Shown one piece after another: positions 1 to 5,192 of a stretch of DNA of 8,533 nucleotides. A program made the position numbers and the translations under genes. Position 1 is the stretch's first letter. The number at the start of each line of letters is the position of its first letter. The notes beneath the pieces were generated by a model that worked only from the letters and a program-made list of their open reading frames with translations, was not told where the DNA came from and made no database searches. Source of the stretch: Chloroflexi bacterium RBG_16_60_22 (GTDB lineage: Bacteria > Chloroflexota > Dehalococcoidia > Dehalococcoidales > RBG-16-60-22). The stretch covers positions 1-8,533 of the forward strand of contig MGNX01000109.1 of NCBI GenBank assembly GCA_001796935.1. The letters are read 5' to 3'.

Positions 1-235
1 CCTGGGAGGTGGCGTTAATCTCCAGGACGCGCCGGCCCTTGAGTCGTTCGGCGGCCCGCTGCACCCTCTCCATTCTCTCGTTACCGATGATGGGGGCGTA
101 GTTTTTCAGGGGTGGGGCGCTGAAGGGACGGTAGCCCAGTCCCGGACTGTAAACAACCCCGGGGGCCGGCGGCGCGGCTGCCCCGGCGCCATTTCCTTTC
201 TTATCAGCGTGAGGTACTTTAACGGCTACGGCCAT
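1..235 (-). CDS. Trehalose synthase TreT-like glycosyltransferase, N-terminal part (partial)
   Basis: The 78 N-terminal codons of a gene that runs off the left edge. The ATG at 235 has a good ribosome-binding site (AAAGGAG, 8 bases upstream). Residues 1-40 are low-complexity, rich in Ala, Gly and Pro. Residues 44-78 read LKNYAPIIGNER, then a helix ending in LKGRRVLEINATSQ. This matches the start of GT4-family TreT-like enzymes, where a LxxYxxIIG segment is followed by a first beta strand of the type V(L/W)xxNST and then GGGVAE. TreT makes trehalose from a nucleotide-sugar and glucose in the cytoplasm. Related members transfer to other acceptors, so the exact product cannot be fixed from this piece. 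The family call rests on remembered family patterns for a short fragment. It is transcribed divergently from the amidohydrolase gene. Confidence 0.55.
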   Translation of the reverse strand, partial: MAVAVKVPHADKKGNGAGAAAPPAPGVVYSPGLGYRPFSAPPLKNYAPIIGNERMERVQRAAERLKGRRVLEINATSQ

Positions 236-493
236 CGGTCTGTCTCCTTTAATCACGGCGTATGTTGTCAGAGTGCCCGTGGCGGGCATCGGTCGGGTTA
301 AAGTATCTCCAGAGTAAACTTAATAGTGACATCATAGGTTAGCTAGTATCCGCGGGCAACGGTGTTTACACTGATACTGTCTCAGGGATAGCTGGTAAAT
401 GAGTTTAGCCGGGGTCTCAACGCCCACGGAGATGGCAGACCAGTAGCTAAATGTTGTAGAATTTAGTCAAATCCGGGAAAGGGGAATATTTAA
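236..493. other. Divergent intergenic region between glycosyltransferase and amidohydrolase genes
   Basis: A 258-base non-coding stretch holding the control signals of two divergent genes. A minus-strand promoter candidate lies at 331-359. A perfect hairpin TGCCCG-TGG-CGGGCA at 274-288 falls in the leader of the minus-strand gene. On the plus side, a weaker stem (GGTCT at 413-417 with AGACC at 437-441, plus an inner GCC/GGC) sits in the amidohydrolase leader. A TTTACA at 365-370 has no good -10 box at the right distance. No ORF with a convincing start was seen here. Confidence 0.5.
331..359 (-). promoter_or_regulatory. Candidate sigma70-type promoter for the glycosyltransferase gene
   Basis: On the minus strand, TTGCCC (359-354), a 17-base spacer and TATGAT (336-331) form a good -35/-10 pair. 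Initiation would fall near 324 and give a leader of about 90 bases containing the 274-288 hairpin. It was found by eye from the box match and spacing only. Confidence 0.4.
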
Positions 494-1450
494 ATGATTG
501 TTGACGTCTTCTCTCACCATATCTCGGCGGCGGTGGGGAAAATGATGGAAAAGAGCCGGTATTACGGGCCCGGCAAGCAGTATCCTTACCCCACCGAGAA
601 TGCCGACGTCCGGGTGCGGCTGGGGCTGATGGACAAGTACGGCATCGATGTCCAGGCGCTCAGCCAGACCACGCCCGTACTGATGGGATTCAATGCCAGG
701 GACGCCGCGGAAATATGCCGGGTCTCCAACGACGATAACTACGCGCTCTGCAAGGCCTACCCCAAGAGGTTCGTGAATATCTGCATGATGTCCCTGCTGG
801 ACGTGAAAAGCGCTATCAGAGAGCTGGAGCGCTGCATCGCGGGGCTCGACTGCCGCGGGGTGACGCTCTCCTCTAACCAGAACGGTAAGGGCCTGGATTC
901 CCAAGAGTATTTCCCGTTCTACGAGAAACTGGTGCAGCACGACCTGCCCATCCTTATCCACCCCGCCCACTGGGAGTCTTACCCGCTGGTGGACCAGGAG
1001 AAGGGCTGGCGGATGATGCACGTCTTCGGCTGGCCCTTCGATACCACCCAGGCGGTGTGGCGGCTCATCATGGGCGGCGTTTTCGAGCGCTTCCCCAACC
1101 TGAAAGTCGTCGCCCATCACATGGGGGCCATGATTCCCTACTTCGTCAAGAGGATGGAGTCCACCTTCAACCGCTTCTTCAAGGACAAGCTGCCGAAGCA
1201 CCTCTCCGCTTACTACGCCAACATCTACGGGGATACGGCCGTGGACGGGACCGTCGGCGCCTATCCCTGCGGCTACGCCTTCTTCGGGCCGGACCGGCTG
1301 ATGTACGGCTCGGACTATCCCTTTGGCGTCGAGGCCGGGGAGGCCTATATCCGCGTTAATCTCGACGGCGTCAGGGCCATGGATATCCCCGCCGAAGCCA
1401 TGGAGAAAATACTCGGCGGCAACGCCCGGAGGCTGTTAAAAATAAAATAA
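494..1450 (+). CDS. Amidohydrolase-related (ACMSD-like, PF04909) metal-dependent hydrolase or decarboxylase
   Basis: A 318-residue TIM-barrel protein of the amidohydrolase-2 family, of usual family length. Members hydrolyse or decarboxylate small carboxylated or aromatic compounds in the cytoplasm using a bound metal. The metal-site landmarks are visible: MIVDVFSHH at the N-terminus, ILIHPAHW (His156, His159), VVAHHMG (His208, His209) and YGSDYPFG (Asp274). Aligned with ACMSD (DIHSH near the start, HP, AHGGG, GxDYPF), the first His of the HxH pair is Phe6 here, while His8 and the other ligands remain. The ATG at 494 is supported by AAAGGGG (478-484), 9 bases upstream. The C-terminus ILGGNARRLL is the usual closing helix of the family. 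It stands alone on the plus strand, with no substrate clue from neighbours. Family call is firm; substrate is unknown. Confidence 0.88.
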   Translation: MIVDVFSHHISAAVGKMMEKSRYYGPGKQYPYPTENADVRVRLGLMDKYGIDVQALSQTTPVLMGFNARDAAEICRVSNDDNYALCKAYPKRFVNICMMSLLDVKSAIRELERCIAGLDCRGVTLSSNQNGKGLDSQEYFPFYEKLVQHDLPILIHPAHWESYPLVDQEKGWRMMHVFGWPFDTTQAVWRLIMGGVFERFPNLKVVAHHMGAMIPYFVKRMESTFNRFFKDKLPKHLSAYYANIYGDTAVDGTVGAYPCGYAFFGPDRLMYGSDYPFGVEAGEAYIRVNLDGVRAMDIPAEAMEKILGGNARRLLKIK

Positions 1451-1465
1451 ATATTTTCGGCGTCC

Positions 1466-1489
1466 CCGGCCGCCAAAGCTGCGGGCCGG
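1466..1489 (+). other. GC-rich hairpin after the amidohydrolase gene
   Basis: CCGGCC (1466-1471) pairs with GGCCGG (1484-1489) across a 12-base loop, 16 bases after the stop codon. No T-run follows, so it is at best a pause site or mRNA 3' end stabiliser, not a standard intrinsic terminator. Confidence 0.3.
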
Positions 1490-1574
1490 TGGACTTATCC
1501 CCGAAAAGGGAGTAAAATTTAGTCAATGGGCTACGTTGGTCGGGGTATCGTCTCTAACCCGCGTATCAGAGTAG

Positions 1575-1613
1575 AGGAGCACCGGGCTCGGAAGGGCTGG
1601 TGCTCTTTGTGTT
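1575..1613 (+). promoter_or_regulatory. Terminator-like hairpin just ahead of the SWIM-protein ribosome-binding site
   Basis: AGGAGCACC (1575-1583) pairs with GGTGCTCTT (1599-1607) over nine base pairs including one G-U, with a 15-base loop. A weak T-rich tail TTTGTGTT follows and then, at once, the AAGGAGG of the next gene. It could be the terminator of the upstream unit or an attenuator-like leader element for the SWIM-pyrF cluster. No known riboswitch pattern was recognised between 1451 and 1575. Confidence 0.4.
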
Positions 1614-1628
1614 AAGGAGGTAACGGAG

Positions 1629-1907
1629 ATGCAGTCAAGCCTGATTGGCAAGATTGAGAAGGCCAGGCGCTATGCGCAGGAAACCGACCGGGTTACCTTC
1701 TCCGAGCTGGCCGTGAAGTTCCGCGGCGAGAACAGCGAATACAATACCAGCTACAAAGACGGCAAATGGCACTGCACCTGCAGCTTCTTCTCCAGCTGGG
1801 GCCTCTGCAGCCATACCATGGCCATGGAAAAAATCCTGGCCAACATGCTCCCCCCGGAAGCCCTCAACACCCAGTACGACGTTTCCAGCCTCTCGGCAGA
1901 AATATAG
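1629..1907 (+). CDS. Small SWIM zinc-finger protein
   Basis: A 92-residue protein with a compact SWIM motif, Cys49-x-Cys51-x8-Cys60-x-His62, inside the context GKWHCTCSFF...GLCSHTMAM. SWIM fingers bind zinc and mediate DNA or protein contacts. In bacteria they are often found in SWI/SNF-associated or transposase-like proteins, but here the finger makes up most of the protein. The N-terminal 45 residues (IGKIEKARRYAQE, then VKFRGENSEYNTSY) form the usual lead-in of a helix and a beta strand, where the target sequence would be threaded. The start is well supported by AAGGAGGT (1614-1621), 7 bases before the ATG. The gene lies 21 bases ahead of pyrF and is probably co-transcribed with it. Motif identification is strong; cellular role is unknown. 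Confidence 0.85.
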   Translation: MQSSLIGKIEKARRYAQETDRVTFSELAVKFRGENSEYNTSYKDGKWHCTCSFFSSWGLCSHTMAMEKILANMLPPEALNTQYDVSSLSAEI

Positions 1908-1928
1908 CCGGGTGCGGCCGAGCGAGCC

Positions 1929-2786
1929 ATGAGTTTTACGGAAAAGCTGGCCCGGGCCAGCCAGCAGAACCGCAGCCTGCTCTGCATCGGGCTTGACCCG
2001 GACCCCGCCCTGATGCCCCCCGGTATCGGGGTGTTCGAGTTCAACAGGGCTATTATCGACGCCACCGCCGACCTCGTCTGCGCTTACAAGCCGAACATCG
2101 CTTTTTACGAAGCGCTGGGCAACGAGGGCCTGGACGCCCTGAAGCGCACCCGCGACCATATCCCCGCCGGTATCCCGGCGATAATCGACGCCAAGCGGGG
2201 AGACATCGGCAACACGGCCCGGGCCTACGCGCGGAGCCTTTTCGACCACTTCAATTTCGATGCCGTCACGGCCAGCCCTTACCTCGGTTTCGATTCCCTG
2301 GAGCCTTTCATCCAGTACCGCGACCGCGGCGTGCTGGTGCTCTGCCGCACCTCCAACCCCGGCGCCGTCGATTTCCAGTCGCTCACCCTGGAGACGGATA
2401 CCGGCCGTAAAGCTCTCTTCGAGATAGTGGCCGAGAAGGTCAGCGAGTGGAACACGCACGGCAACCTGGGCCTGGTGGTGGGAGCCACCTACCCCGCCGA
2501 GCTGAAGCTGATACGGCAGCGCTACCCGGAGATGCCGCTCCTCATACCCGGCGTCGGCGCGCAGGGCGGGGAGCTTTCGCAGGTGGTCAGCTACGGGGTT
2601 GATAAAGGGCGGCGGCGGACGATTATCAACTCGTCGCGGCAGATACTCTACGCCTCAAAGGGGAAAGACTTCGCCGAGGCCGCCCGGAAGGTCGCCGGGG
2701 AGCTCCGGGACCGGATTAATTACTATTTGTCTAACCCCGTAGATACGATTCCCTTGGGCCCGGATAAGAATGGTACCGGAGACTAA
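1929..2786 (+). CDS. pyrF: Orotidine 5'-phosphate decarboxylase (long, type 2 form)
   Basis: A 285-residue enzyme that converts OMP to UMP and CO2, the last step of de novo pyrimidine synthesis, in the cytoplasm. Visible family landmarks in order: CIGLDPDP (substrate Asp22), YKPN (Lys54), the catalytic DAKRGDIGNTA with Asp87, Lys89 and Asp92, TASPYLGFDSLEPF, LCRTSNPGA, VGATYPAEL and the phosphate-binding IPGVGAQGGE. Length and these blocks fit the longer type 2 PyrF group rather than the roughly 230-residue E. coli type. The ATG at 1929 lacks a clear ribosome-binding site, which fits translational coupling to the SWIM gene 21 bases upstream. All catalytic residues are present. The last 17 bases overlap the start of the DUF951 gene. 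Confidence 0.96.
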   Translation: MSFTEKLARASQQNRSLLCIGLDPDPALMPPGIGVFEFNRAIIDATADLVCAYKPNIAFYEALGNEGLDALKRTRDHIPAGIPAIIDAKRGDIGNTARAYARSLFDHFNFDAVTASPYLGFDSLEPFIQYRDRGVLVLCRTSNPGAVDFQSLTLETDTGRKALFEIVAEKVSEWNTHGNLGLVVGATYPAELKLIRQRYPEMPLLIPGVGAQGGELSQVVSYGVDKGRRRTIINSSRQILYASKGKDFAEAARKVAGELRDRINYYLSNPVDTIPLGPDKNGTGD

Positions 2787-2949
2787 GCCCGGTGACGTGG
2801 TACGTCTCAAGAAAGGCTACCCCTGCGGCGGCAACGAGTGGCAGGTGGTGCGGCTGGGGGTGGACATAGGTTTAAAATGCCTCAGGTGCGGGCACCGCGT
2901 CCTCCTGCCGGGGGAAGTCTTCCGGCGGCGGGTAAAAGGGTTGCGCTGA
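2770..2949 (+). CDS. DUF951 family small protein
   Basis: A 59-residue protein in a different frame from pyrF, overlapping its last 17 bases. It reads KPGDVVRLKKGYPCGGNEW, then VDIGLKCLRCGHRVLLP, and ends in a basic tail. This is the pattern of the DUF951 family: GDxVxxKKxHPCG-NEW, a middle ADIxIKCxxCG and a closing R-rich segment. Cys19, Cys37 and Cys40 are conserved and could bind a metal, which is an inference. The family is about 60-70 residues, so this copy is complete. Function is unknown. In Firmicutes relatives it commonly lies beside genes for a mechanosensitive channel or ychF-type GTPase; here it follows pyrF. The ATG at 2770 has only a weak upstream GGATAAGA, so coupling to pyrF translation is likely. 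It ends 5 bases before the stop of the convergent response-regulator gene. Confidence 0.88.
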   Translation: MVPETKPGDVVRLKKGYPCGGNEWQVVRLGVDIGLKCLRCGHRVLLPGEVFRRRVKGLR

Positions 2950-2954
2950 CCGTC

Positions 2955-3353
2955 TCAGGCTGCCTGGTGCAGCAGGCTGGCGATGGTCTGGCTCAGCCGG
3001 TGGGCGCTGAGCGGTTTGACGAGGTACCGGGAGGCGCCCATGCGCAGCGTCTTGCGGCGCTGTATCGTTTCGGCGATGGCGGTCAGCACCACCACCGGAA
3101 TCCTGGCCAGCCGGGGGTCGGCCTTCATCTGGCGCAGTATCGACCAGCCGTCCGGGCCGGGCAACCTTAAGTCCAGCAGCACCAGGGCCACCTTATTCTC
3201 TTTGATTATCTCCAGCCCCGCCTGGCCGTCGTTCGCTCTCAGTACCCGGTACCCTTCGAGTTCCAGCACCCGGCAGATGAAATTCTGGATATCGATTTCA
3301 TCCTCGATAATCAGTACCGTTTTTGGTCTGCGCCTTGTCATAACAGTCATCAT
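2955..3353 (-). CDS. Single-domain response regulator (CheY-like receiver)
   Basis: A 132-residue receiver domain with no output domain. The acidic pocket is seen in LIIEDE (Glu17, Asp18), the phospho-acceptor in VLLDLRLPGPDGW (Asp61), the switch Thr91 in VVLTA and the conserved Lys113 in YLVKPL. All residues needed for phosphorylation are therefore present. Such proteins act by protein contact after phosphotransfer from a histidine kinase; no kinase gene is in the window. Three in-frame starts are possible (3353, 3350, 3341) and none has a clear ribosome-binding site. The shortest gives MTRRRPKTVLIIEDE, a typical receiver N-terminus. The gene has a strong-looking promoter very close upstream, so the message would have a leader of only about 10-22 bases. 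Family call is firm; pathway is unknown. Confidence 0.93.
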   Translation of the reverse strand: MMTVMTRRRPKTVLIIEDEIDIQNFICRVLELEGYRVLRANDGQAGLEIIKENKVALVLLDLRLPGPDGWSILRQMKADPRLARIPVVVLTAIAETIQRRKTLRMGASRYLVKPLSAHRLSQTIASLLHQAA

Positions 3354-3369
3354 ACGCTTGCTTGCTTAC

Positions 3370-3398
3370 ATAATACTATTGTCTCTATAATATGTCAA
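3370..3398 (-). promoter_or_regulatory. Near-consensus sigma70 promoter of the response-regulator gene
   Basis: On the minus strand, TTGACA (3398-3393), a 17-base spacer and TATTAT (3375-3370) match the consensus with one deviation. The expected start of transcription is near 3363, only about 10 bases ahead of the first ATG at 3353. The -35 box overlaps one copy of the TGACATAT repeat, so a regulator bound there would compete with polymerase. Confidence 0.65.
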
Positions 3399-3477
3399 GT
3401 AGTAGCCATATGTCATTTATAATATATACGTTAAATAGTATTAACATTATATAAACATGACACATTATGTGACATAT
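3390..3477. repeat. TGACATAT repeats and imperfect palindrome in an AT-rich control region
   Basis: The octamer TGACATAT occurs three times: on the minus strand at 3397-3390 and 3415-3408 (18 bases apart) and on the plus strand at 3470-3477. An imperfect palindrome, TGACACATTATGTGACA (3458-3474), overlaps the third copy; only one base pair mismatches around its central T. The surrounding bases, about 3360-3480, are strongly AT-rich in an otherwise GC-rich window. Position over and upstream of the response-regulator promoter suggests operator sites. The binding protein is unknown. Confidence 0.5.
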
Positions 3478-3516
3478 GACGCATTGTTGTCGCTGGCGTT
3501 GACTCCGGGGAATCCC

Positions 3517-3546
3517 TTGTCAAGGTCGGGCGCAAAGTGCTATGCT
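3517..3546 (+). promoter_or_regulatory. Promoter of the tRNA-Thr gene
   Basis: TTGTCA (3517-3522), an 18-base spacer and TATGCT (3541-3546) form a good -35/-10 pair. Transcription would start near 3553, about 27 bases before the mature tRNA 5' end. A second TTGACT at 3499-3504 is too far from this -10 box. Confidence 0.6.
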
Positions 3547-3579
3547 GGGGTGAGCGGAGGGGGGAGGGGAGTACGGTCG

Positions 3580-3654
3580 GCCAGCGTAGCTCAGTGGTAG
3601 AGCAGCGGTTTCGTAAACCGCGGGTCGTAGGTTCAAATCCTATCGCTGGCTCCA
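3580..3654 (+). tRNA. tRNA-Thr (anticodon CGT)
   Basis: The full cloverleaf can be drawn. The acceptor stem GCCAGCG pairs perfectly with CGCTGGC. The D arm is GCTC-AGTGGTA-GAGC. The anticodon stem GCGGT/ACCGC holds the loop TTCGTAA, giving anticodon CGT at 3612-3614, which reads ACG (threonine). A five-base variable loop is followed by the T arm GTAGG-TTCAAAT-CCTAT (one G-U). The discriminator base is T and the CCA end is encoded at 3652-3654. It has its own promoter and terminator, so it is an independent one-gene unit. Confidence 0.97.
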
Positions 3655-3670
3655 GTTATTGAAGCTAAAT

Positions 3671-3705
3671 AGCCCCGATTAGATTATCTAATCATCGGGG
3701 CTTTT
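3671..3705 (+). terminator. Rho-independent terminator of the tRNA-Thr unit
   Basis: AGCCCCGAT (3671-3679) pairs perfectly with ATCGGGGCT (3693-3701). The inner GATTAGAT-T-ATCTAATC is itself self-complementary, so the stem can extend further with small rearrangement. TTTT follows at 3702-3705. It lies 16 bases after the tRNA CCA end. Confidence 0.85.
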
Positions 3706-3735
3706 GTATATTTGCTAATCTCTTGCTGATTTACA

Positions 3736-3764
3736 TTGGTTTGTAATCCGTAGAAGTATATAAT
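3736..3764 (+). promoter_or_regulatory. Candidate promoter of the isochorismatase-like gene
   Basis: A perfect TATAAT (3759-3764) is preceded at 17 bases by a weak -35, TTGGTT (3736-3741). Transcription would start near 3771, giving a leader of about 30 bases before the upstream ORF and about 65 before the main start. Confidence 0.5.
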
Positions 3765-3802
3765 ATTGAAAAATGGCATAATTCGAATATTATTGAGGAG
3801 GG

Positions 3803-3838
3803 ATGAAAAAGATGGGTGACGCGGGAGGTGTAAAGTGA
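3803..3838 (+). CDS. 11-codon upstream ORF overlapping the isochorismatase-like start
   Basis: ATG at 3803 follows a strong purine box GAGGAGGG (3795-3802) with almost no spacer. An in-frame second ATG at 3812 has a better spacing of 9 bases from the same box. The peptide would be MKKMGDAGGVK and its TGA (3836-3838) overlaps the GTG start of the next gene as GTGA, the usual layout of translational coupling. It may be a leader peptide or simply a feature of the ribosome-loading region. No protein evidence can be seen from so short an ORF. Confidence 0.35.
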   Translation: MKKMGDAGGVK

Positions 3839-4443
3839 CCGACTGGAAGATGAAGGGTAAACCGGCGCTGGTGATACTTCACATGCAGGAAGGGATTTCC
3901 GGCGCCTGCAGCAATATCCCCGGCCTGACCGATGCCATCAGGAAAAACCGTGTTATCCCCCGCCAGCAGGCGCTGCTGAAAGTCTTCAGGGATAAAAAGC
4001 TGCCGGTGGTCTTCGTGTCCGCCCTGCATGTGACCAGGGAGCAAAACCCGGCGGGTGTGCTGCCGGCCTACGGCGGCCTTTTCCGACTCATCGAGATGGC
4101 AAAGCCGGCCCCCAATAATCTGGCCGTTATCCCGGAGCTGGCGCCACGGCCGGGGGAGCCGGTACTGCACAACTGGGTCATCGGGGCGTTTACCAACTCC
4201 GGTCTGGACGAGGTACTGAGGGCCAAGGGCGTGGAGACGGTGGTGCTGGTGGGGTGCGTCACTCACATCGCGGTTTATACGGCAGCCCTTCAGGCGGTGG
4301 ACCGTCTCTATTCCGCGATTATTCCCCGTGATGCCTGCACCGCCCCGGATTCGCAGGCGGAAGCCGAGAGGGTGGTGCTGGATATCATGGCGCCGAATAT
4401 ATCCCTGGTGACCACCACGGACGACGTCATCGCCCACCTGTAA
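3835..4443 (+). CDS. Isochorismatase-like cysteine hydrolase with altered catalytic triad
   Basis: A 202-residue protein of the isochorismatase/nicotinamidase-like superfamily (PF00857), of normal length. The Rossmann-like order is visible: strand 1 PALVILHMQEGI, the sheet around VVFVSALHVT, the ...NWVIGAFTNSGLD segment, then VVLVGCVTHIAVYTAA with the nucleophile Cys141, and the usual late RDACTAPD...A block. Active members use Asp, Lys and Cys. Here the Asp of the strand-1 D-x-Q motif is His16, and the Lys that precedes the (S/G)AF motif is Asn113 by alignment. The GTG start at 3835 is supported by GGGAGG (3823-3828), 6 bases upstream. It is a separate unit with its own promoter, convergent with the GyrI-like gene. 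Family is firm; whether it is a catalyst is open. Confidence 0.87.
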   Translation: MTDWKMKGKPALVILHMQEGISGACSNIPGLTDAIRKNRVIPRQQALLKVFRDKKLPVVFVSALHVTREQNPAGVLPAYGGLFRLIEMAKPAPNNLAVIPELAPRPGEPVLHNWVIGAFTNSGLDEVLRAKGVETVVLVGCVTHIAVYTAALQAVDRLYSAIIPRDACTAPDSQAEAERVVLDIMAPNISLVTTTDDVIAHL

Positions 4444-4469
4444 TAAAGGGATGGCTCCCCGCCCGTACC

Positions 4470-4988
4470 TTATCTCTTCTTGACCCGGTACCTGATAATA
4501 GTCTTGGGGGTCTTGGCGTCGGGGCGGGTGAGGTACTCTTCCTCGTGCACGCCGATAATCTCGTAATCGCTATCCCGGACAAAGCGGAGCAGGCGTCCTA
4601 TGGAATCGGCCTCGTTCGCGTACGACCCCAGGTGGAGAATCTGGGCCACCGTACCGTACTCCCATGTTTCCAGCTTGACCGGGGCACCGCCGACCTTCTG
4701 GGGAAGGGAGACGGTATCCTCGGGGACGGGCAGGCCGATGACGTGCATCCATTCCTCCATGGGGGTGAGGTGGGCATCCGGGTAGCGGGCGCGCAGTCCG
4801 CTGACCTTGAAAGTGGGGCGACCGTCCTTTTTAAGCCCGAACTTGAGGGCATAGACCGCGCCGTAGAGGGTGGGCAGCACCTGCCGGAAAACCTCGCCGG
4901 GCGTTCCCCGCGCGTAGACGGCGGCCATCTTCTGGGAGGGCATCTCCAGGATTTCCGGCTCCGTCCCGGACGTCTTTCGCGGTGCCAT
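4470..4988 (-). CDS. GyrI-like small-molecule-binding domain protein
   Basis: A 172-residue stand-alone protein of the GyrI-like/AraC-effector-binding superfamily (PF06445). The family order is clear in the second half: EDTVSLPQKV, KLETWEYGTVAQILHLGSY, SIGRLLRFV, then DYEIIGVHEEEYLTRPD and TIIRYRVKKR. The family carries ligands in a pocket that uses a conserved Glu, here in HEEEY (Glu149-Glu151). Most members bind drugs or small hydrophobic molecules as effector domains, and some stand-alone members have been reported as cyclopropanoid hydrolases. No DNA-binding helix-turn-helix is present, so it is not a regulator by itself. The start at 4988 is chosen because GGAGGAGA lies 7 bases upstream; the reading frame stays open to 5096, but upstream codons lack such a site and look non-coding. 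It is divergent from two drug-type transporters, which suggests, without proof, a shared role in handling small toxic molecules. Confidence 0.87.
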   Translation of the reverse strand: MAPRKTSGTEPEILEMPSQKMAAVYARGTPGEVFRQVLPTLYGAVYALKFGLKKDGRPTFKVSGLRARYPDAHLTPMEEWMHVIGLPVPEDTVSLPQKVGGAPVKLETWEYGTVAQILHLGSYANEADSIGRLLRFVRDSDYEIIGVHEEEYLTRPDAKTPKTIIRYRVKKR

Positions 4989-5059
4989 CGTGGGGTCTCC
5001 TCCGCAATAGCTAGGGTCGCTTATTTTTAACATATCCGGCACAGCGCCTGCAACCCCGT

Positions 5060-5088
5060 TTGTAATTTGACCGGCGAATGTATATAAT
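5060..5088 (+). promoter_or_regulatory. Promoter of the tandem MFS transporter genes
   Basis: TTGTAA (5060-5065), a 17-base spacer and a perfect TATAAT (5083-5088) give a good promoter on the plus strand. The expected start near 5095 leaves a leader of about 98 bases to the ATT at 5193, containing the short upstream ORF at 5109-5180. No equally good promoter for the divergent GyrI-like gene was found in this gap. Confidence 0.6.
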
Positions 5089-5108
5089 TGGGACAATCTT
5101 CCTTTCTC

Positions 5109-5180
5109 ATGATGCCCGACCAGCTTTTATTCCTCCCGGATGCGGTACGGCACCCGTTCCAGAGCTGGAATTTACCTTGA
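5109..5180 (+). CDS. Possible 23-codon upstream ORF in frame with the first MFS gene
   Basis: ATG ATG at 5109-5114 opens a frame ending in the TGA at 5178-5180. This is the same frame as the transporter, which continues right after the stop. The peptide begins MMPDQLLFLPDAV. No ribosome-binding site precedes it, and the second transporter has nothing similar, so it may be chance. It is listed because it is the only ATG ahead of the transporter's first membrane helix. Confidence 0.15.
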   Translation: MMPDQLLFLPDAVRHPFQSWNLP

Positions 5181-5185
5181 AAGGG
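5179..5185 (+). promoter_or_regulatory. Ribosome-binding site placing the first MFS start at ATT 5193
   Basis: GAAAGGG ends 7 bases before ATT at 5193, an ideal spacing. The second MFS gene shows the matching TGAAAGGA (6422-6429) ahead of ATC at 6440. The shared TGAAAGG, right after a TGA stop in both, supports the site as the real entry point. Confidence 0.45.
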
Positions 5186-5192
5186 TACTGCC

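Noticed and set aside
467..1201. Long minus-strand open frame inside the amidohydrolase gene (244 codons).
   Set aside because: It is an antisense shadow of a high-GC gene. Its product shows no recognisable domain, while the plus strand encodes a clear family protein.
1466..1489. Hairpin after the amidohydrolase gene as an intrinsic terminator.
   Set aside because: No T-run follows the stem, so it is kept only as a hairpin.
460..1526. Exact 11-base repeat AATTTAGTCAA at 460-470 and 1516-1526, both upstream of genes.
   Set aside because: A few exact 11-base matches are expected by chance in a window of this size, and the positions relative to the genes differ.
3580..3654. tRNA-Thr as a possible attachment site for an integrated element.
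   Set aside because: No repeat of the tRNA 3' end and no integrase or phage gene was seen in the window; a normal terminator follows at once.
4989..5096. Longer N-terminus for the GyrI-like protein starting near 5096 or 5033.
   Set aside because: The ATG at 4988 has an excellent ribosome-binding site, the extra residues do not resemble the family, and the extension would cross the opposite promoter at 5060-5088.
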